In this document: in pieces, positions 34,080-37,995 of the stretch
How the letters are laid out: each line of letters opens with the position of its first letter
How positions within the stretch are numbered: the first letter of the stretch is position 1
Assembly (NCBI GenBank): GCA_001953115.1
Contig: LSSL01000442.1
Coordinates: 3,725 to 41,719, forward strand
Source: Smittium mucronatum
Lineage: Eukaryota > Kickxellomycota > Harpellomycetes > Harpellales > Legeriomycetaceae
Length of the DNA: 37,995 bases
Direction: 5' to 3'
Translations under genes and position numbers: made by a program
Notes under the pieces: generated by a model
The model's input: the letters and a program-made list of their open reading frames with translations, nothing else
What the model was told of the DNA's origin: nothing
The model's database searches: none

Positions 34080-34803
34080 TTCGCTATGCGACAATTCTTA
34101 TTTTTTTGGCTGGAATTTCGAGTGAATCGAGACTTCACTCGGTAGTGATTGGCATATGGTCGGGTATGTAGAGTTTTTTGTTGGTGGTGCACCAGTTTTC
34201 CCGCCTCTTAGCCCGGATTAGAATATGTGTTCGATCATGCTACCAATTTCGCATTATTATATCTAAAGCCTGGAGAAATTGTTGCTTGAGCTTGATGGTG
34301 GTTCATTCCAAGCCTTGTAATGTAACCAGCTAACCCTTGAGGAGTCCATATTGAAGTCCCGAGTATATAATTTTTTTTGATTTTTGCTATATTTTTTATA
34401 TGAGGTCAAAAATTTCTTCTTTTGACCTAAAATTTCAGTAACCTGCACCGGGTACGTGTACGTGTACATTATTGACTAGCATGTCAAATGATTTTCCATT
34501 TAGGTATTTTGTATGAATAATTCCAGATATCTATGTTCTATAAGATTTAAATTAGCTTATTTGTAGTCCAGATTTATTTCTGGCTGCCAATATTAGCCCA
34601 GTACCGCCTTTGGTAATTTCAGTTTTAGCCTCAATACAAGTATATACAGACAGTCTGTATCTGAATGTTTTTTTATTTATAAAATTATCCTGGAGTGACA
34701 GAATATCTGATTGGGCTAGATGAGGTAGTGCTCAAATTCTTCTCCGGATTTTTTTATGCCTCTGACGTTCAATTTCATAAATTTTAACTATTATCAAGTC
34801 CAT
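34080..34803 (-). pseudogene. LINE copy C apurinic-type endonuclease domain (start of ORF2)
   Basis: The ATG at 34803 opens ORF2 and yields, in order: QSDILSLQDNF (about 34682-34715, family LQET), GGTGLILAARNKSGL (about 34570-34610), TRDFNMDSSRV (about 34330-34365, family GDFN), and a late THILIRAKRR..NW with PDHMPI (about 34150-34235, family SDH.PI). These are the standard catalytic blocks of the APE-like endonuclease that nicks the target in LINEs. The metal-site Glu of LQET is replaced and the Gly of GDFN reads Arg. Stops and a frame change are present. Confidence 0.75.
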
Positions 34804-36930
34804 AATTTCGGGCATTAAGTTTGGATCTTATTTCATCATTTTCATTATTCAATATATCATTATTCATCAAATTTACATTTTGATAATTTGCGCCAATGGA
34901 ATTCGCGGATCGAAATTTTTTGTTATTTTCCCGTCGAATTTTAGCATGTAGAGATTTTTCGATTTTTTTTATTTCATCTGGGTGCAGTTTTATTTTTTTG
35001 TGGTCTCACGACCAATTTTCATGCCGCCATTGGCTGTTTTTTTAATAACAAGTTCGCCTTTCTTCAAGGAATAGTTCTTAAGAACATGTTGCTTAACTGT
35101 ATCATTTTTAATCTCTTGTGTTTTAAATACTAGTATTTTGTTTACTGTATTTTTCATGTTTTTTTTTGACTTTCGTAATATCGTTATTGAATTTCATTTC
35201 ATTAAATTATAAACCATTGACTTCATTAGCAAAATGATTAAATCTGGTCAATGCGGCCTTAATTCTTTTCAGTATGAAGAATTGAAGAATTCGACATATC
35301 AGTATCAGTTTTTATTTTTTATTTTAAAATCAGTCTCAGTTTTTATATCTGGGCTCGTACTGAATTCTTCCAAGATTATAGAGGTTGGGGGATTTAACAT
35401 CATATCATAGTTGAAATATGACGATATGGCTTTGAATTTGCATTTGCTCTTCCCTGATATTAATATTTTTTCATTGAAAACATCTTGATTTTGAGCTATA
35501 AAACTCTAATATTTTTGAAATTCTGAACTTCTTGCATTTTTGGTTCATTTTCTAAGATAGAATATACTGTAGCGTTACATTGGGCAGTATTGAGGTCTTC
35601 AATTGCCATTTCATCACTGTCAGATACCTCTGAAGATTCATTTTTATTTATATTTTTGCATCATTTTCGAGATTATTTTCCCCAACCTTATTTTAAATTT
35701 TTGATTTTCGGATATTTTCGGGACATTCTTTTTGTCGAACGTCCCTCTTTTTTGCTGTAATACCTCATTGATATCATTTATCGGTGCATTTGACGAGTCA
35801 AAATTAATTTGAGCAATTTTTTTTCTTGATGTGACGGTTTTTTCCCCATTTTTTTAGATCAGGACACTCCACTTCCATTTTTCTGTTTTTTTACAATAGA
35901 TAAAGGTTTATCTGCAGCCTTTGTAAAAGATACTTATCCTTTCTCAATCATGGTCTAGAATGCTTGGAAGCTCAGGGTTTTCTTAAAAAAATTTAAAGAG
36001 TACCTTCATACCATACGGGAGGATCATAATGTCCTCTTTCTTGCACAATGCGCTTATATCGCAAATAGTTTCTAAGCTTTTGAGCTGTTCTTAAATTAAT
36101 TTTAAACTAGATAACAATCAAACGCTCTTAATGTTTGGAATATTGATGATGACACGTCCTGTTAAATTTGAACAGTTTCGTACAGATCTATTTTACTTCC
36201 TTCATAGACCAATGTTTTAGAAAATAGATCATCTGCATACTTAATATAATCGAAAACAAAGTAGGTGATTTTAGCCATGGGATCGTCTTACCTAGAGAGT
36301 CAGATTCCTTTTTGTGAGCTATCTACTACCTCGAGGCCAATCGCATGATTCACTAGGAATTGGTTCCGGGCGCACCCTACCTTAAGGTCGGTGCCAGCAG
36401 TGCAGAACTTTTTTTGAACCTGTGGTTCTCCACCGAAAATCAGGAGCTTTAGTGAGATCTCAGAGCATTGATATATATCGATCAAGATTATTTTTTCGAG
36501 GTGTAATTTTTTTGAATGTTTTTTTTGTTTTAATTGTGTCAGCTGCGTAACGGTCCTGAGATCCGTGGAAGTTTACCACCATTCTGGTTTGGATACCAGA
36601 CGTGGCTTTTTTCGGTGCCTTTCCTTTGCCAACCTTGTTTTATTCGGTTCTAAGCCACTTAATGGGCCTAGTTTTAGACATAGCTGGTAAATTGGAATGT
36701 AATAATAATAGGGTTTCTTACTCTTTTTTTTTTTTGAGAAATTTCAAGACCGAAATTCGGATTCGATATCTCGATCGTTTTTTTTTTTTTGACTTTTAGG
36801 CTCTTTTTTCTTACAAGAGCATTAAATAATTGTTGCGAACTAAGCTCAGATTGCCTGAATGCAAAATACAGCTCTCTAATGCTAGCTGGTCTGCTTATAT
36901 CAGCTGTTTTAGTGTCAATAATACTTTGAA
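34784..36930 (-). pseudogene. LINE copy C ORF1 (gag-like), decayed
   Basis: A reading path in shifting frames from about 36930 to the stop at 34784-34786. Recognisable protein-like pieces are SIRELYFAFRQSELSSQQLF near 36840-36900, a Lys-rich stretch, MVVNFHGSQDRYAAD (36535-36580), MILPYGMKVL near 36000-36030, KKGELVIKKTANGGMKIG (35010-35065) and LHPDEIKKIEKSLHAKIRRE (about 34930-34990). ORF1 proteins of LINEs bind RNA; no specific zinc knuckle or RRM could be identified here, so the assignment rests on position before the endonuclease. Length of about 2.1 kb is on the large side for ORF1. Confidence 0.5.
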
Positions 36931-37209
36931 ATAATATAAAAAATGAACTTTTTCGCTAATGGAATAATGCAATTTTATTGGATGAACAAAATAAAAAATT
37001 CTAAAGGAGAGAGAAACCATTTGATGTAGTTTTATCGATACTTAAAACTTCCCTCTCAATATAAACTACACCTCCATTATGGGTTAAAAAATTAAAGTAA
37101 TTGGGTATTTTTCATATTGAAATAATTATTTTACGACATCTCTCCCATAATTTAATAAATTAAATTACAAAAAGGAATAATTTCAACTCATTTAACTCTT
37201 TGGTTTCCA
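36931..37209. other. Short spacer between LINE copies C and B
   Basis: AT-rich, with no recognised feature. It may include the 5' UTR of copy C, into which or beside which copy B inserted. Confidence 0.4.
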
Positions 37210-37995
37210 TTTTTTTTTACGGGAAATTTATTCCAAACTTTATAAAAAGTTCTAAAAACATAATTATAAAAATTATAAAAATTTCATCCAAATCTTCTCT
37301 ACTGCTCTAGCAGCTCCATACTTCGAGGACATTTGTTTAAAGGGGTTGGTAATTCATTTAAACTCGGTAGCTTAAGTGTTCGATGCACGCGGGTGTCAAT
37401 CTGAAATTAGGCTGTTTCCTACAAAAATTTAAGTTCGGTGATGTCAGATTGTAGCTTAATAAAAGTATGTTTAGACTCCCCCTCAAGGAGTTTTCCAACT
37501 ATCCCCAACCGGAATTCATTGAAATAATAAAGTTGGTTTTTTTATGTCTGAGCGGATCGGTGCAGGTATGAACTGACAGATCGTTTCATTTCGCTGTATG
37601 ACCCATTGATAACAATATAATAAGATGTGGTCTACAGTTTCAGGCACATCGATTTTGCAGAAGGGACAATATTTTTTAAATTTTTCATCTAAAAATCTCA
37701 TATTTGATAGTCGCTGGACGGTCCTGAAGGTCCCCATTCGCATTTTCTCGATGTCCTGGAGGCCAAGTTTCAGGTCAGGGTACAGCAGCTGAAGATTCAT
37801 CCAGTTTCCTTTTCCACCGATTTTTCGTTTCACCGTCCATCGGGGGATTTTAGACCGGTTATTTTTATTTTTCCTGTCGACTATGGTGATGGTTGTTTCA
37901 CCTTATGGATTTTGAACACAAATTTTTCTTATCCATCTTGCACTGCCGGTCACCCATGTGGCCATTCTGGCCCTGATGGGCGACTTAATTAGGTC
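37210..37995 (-). mobile_element. LINE copy B, 3' portion, running off the window
   Basis: Minus-strand copy of the same family, near-identical to copy A in the zinc-finger tail. The poly(A) tail is seen as T's at 37210-37218, with AATAAA on the minus strand at 37227-37232. ORF2 tail: the C-X2-C-X9-H-X4-C motif lies at about 37612-37671. The frame is broken by a TAA at 37903-37905 (copy A has Lys) and by an extra A before the end, giving a frame of 105 codons (37516-37833). More of the element should lie beyond 37995. Confidence 0.85.

Larger units (their letters stand above)
31440..36930 (-). mobile_element. Near-full-length decayed LINE (copy C): ORF1 - endonuclease - reverse transcriptase - zinc-finger tail
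   Basis: About 5.5 kb on the minus strand, identified by APE endonuclease and RT domains in order and by homology of its 3' end to copies A and B. The 3' UTR at about 31440-31880 shares TTAAAGGGGGTTGGTA..TCATTTAAA (31509-31536) with copy B. The zinc-finger region (31880-32185) is old: its 5' part still aligns while the Cys motif is eroded. A two-ORF layout with a short overlap is visible at 34784-34803. Stops and frame changes throughout make it inactive. The 5' limit near 36930 is set by the last ORF1-like sequence and is approximate. Confidence 0.8.

Noticed and set aside
1..37995. CRISPR array, prokaryotic operon or bacterial mobile island
   Set aside because: No regularly spaced repeats. 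Introns, poly(A)-tailed LINEs and composition point to a eukaryotic nuclear genome.
1..37995. Assignment to microsporidia
   Set aside because: AT-richness and transposons would fit, but two ordinary introns in a helicase and four N-glycosylation sequons in the secreted protein argue weakly against it. There is not enough to name a lineage.

Overview
The window comes from a very AT-rich eukaryotic nuclear genome. Evidence: a gene with two clean spliceosomal introns of 55 and 52 nt, poly(A)-tailed LINE retrotransposons, a TATA-like box before a signal-peptide gene, and intergenic DNA sampled at about 20% GC. I cannot assign a species. A compact parasite or early-diverging fungal lineage would fit, but so would other AT-rich eukaryotes. 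Most of the window is a graveyard of decayed mobile elements of four classes, plus one disabled housekeeping helicase. The only intact-looking host gene is a small secreted protein.

Layout. Positions 1-790 hold a poly-C tract and uninformative sequence. Positions 790-3550 (+) are a heavily mutated DIRS-group (tyrosine-recombinase) retrotransposon; reverse transcriptase, RNase H, methyltransferase-like region and tyrosine recombinase can still be read in order. Positions 3560-12060 are an AT-rich desert. Positions 12064-12591 (-) encode an intact 175-residue secreted, 8-cysteine protein I do not recognise. Positions 13600-16060 form a long inverted repeat carrying a nested pogo/Tigger-type element (14408-15464). 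Positions 18465-21345 are a Tc1/mariner-superfamily element with inverted-repeat arms of several hundred bp and a dead DDE transposase between them. A relic pogo end (22460), a relic reading frame (23.4-23.7 kb) and clustered hairpins (25.1 and 26.2 kb) follow.

Positions 26622-28947 (+) are a full-length but disrupted SF1 helicase of the IGHMBP2/SMUBP-2/Hcs1 family. From 29.6 kb to the end the sequence is dominated by one non-LTR retrotransposon family: a short 3'-end copy A (+, 29600-30404), an old near-full-length copy C (-, about 31440-36930) with ORF1, endonuclease, reverse transcriptase and zinc-finger tail, and a young copy B (-, from 37210 and running off the window).

No pathway is assembled here. 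The recognisable genes are independent, and most of the history is insertion and decay. The points most worth checking are the DIRS relic, the orphan secreted protein in the desert, the long-armed Tc1/mariner element, and the helicase whose introns are intact while its reading frame is broken.
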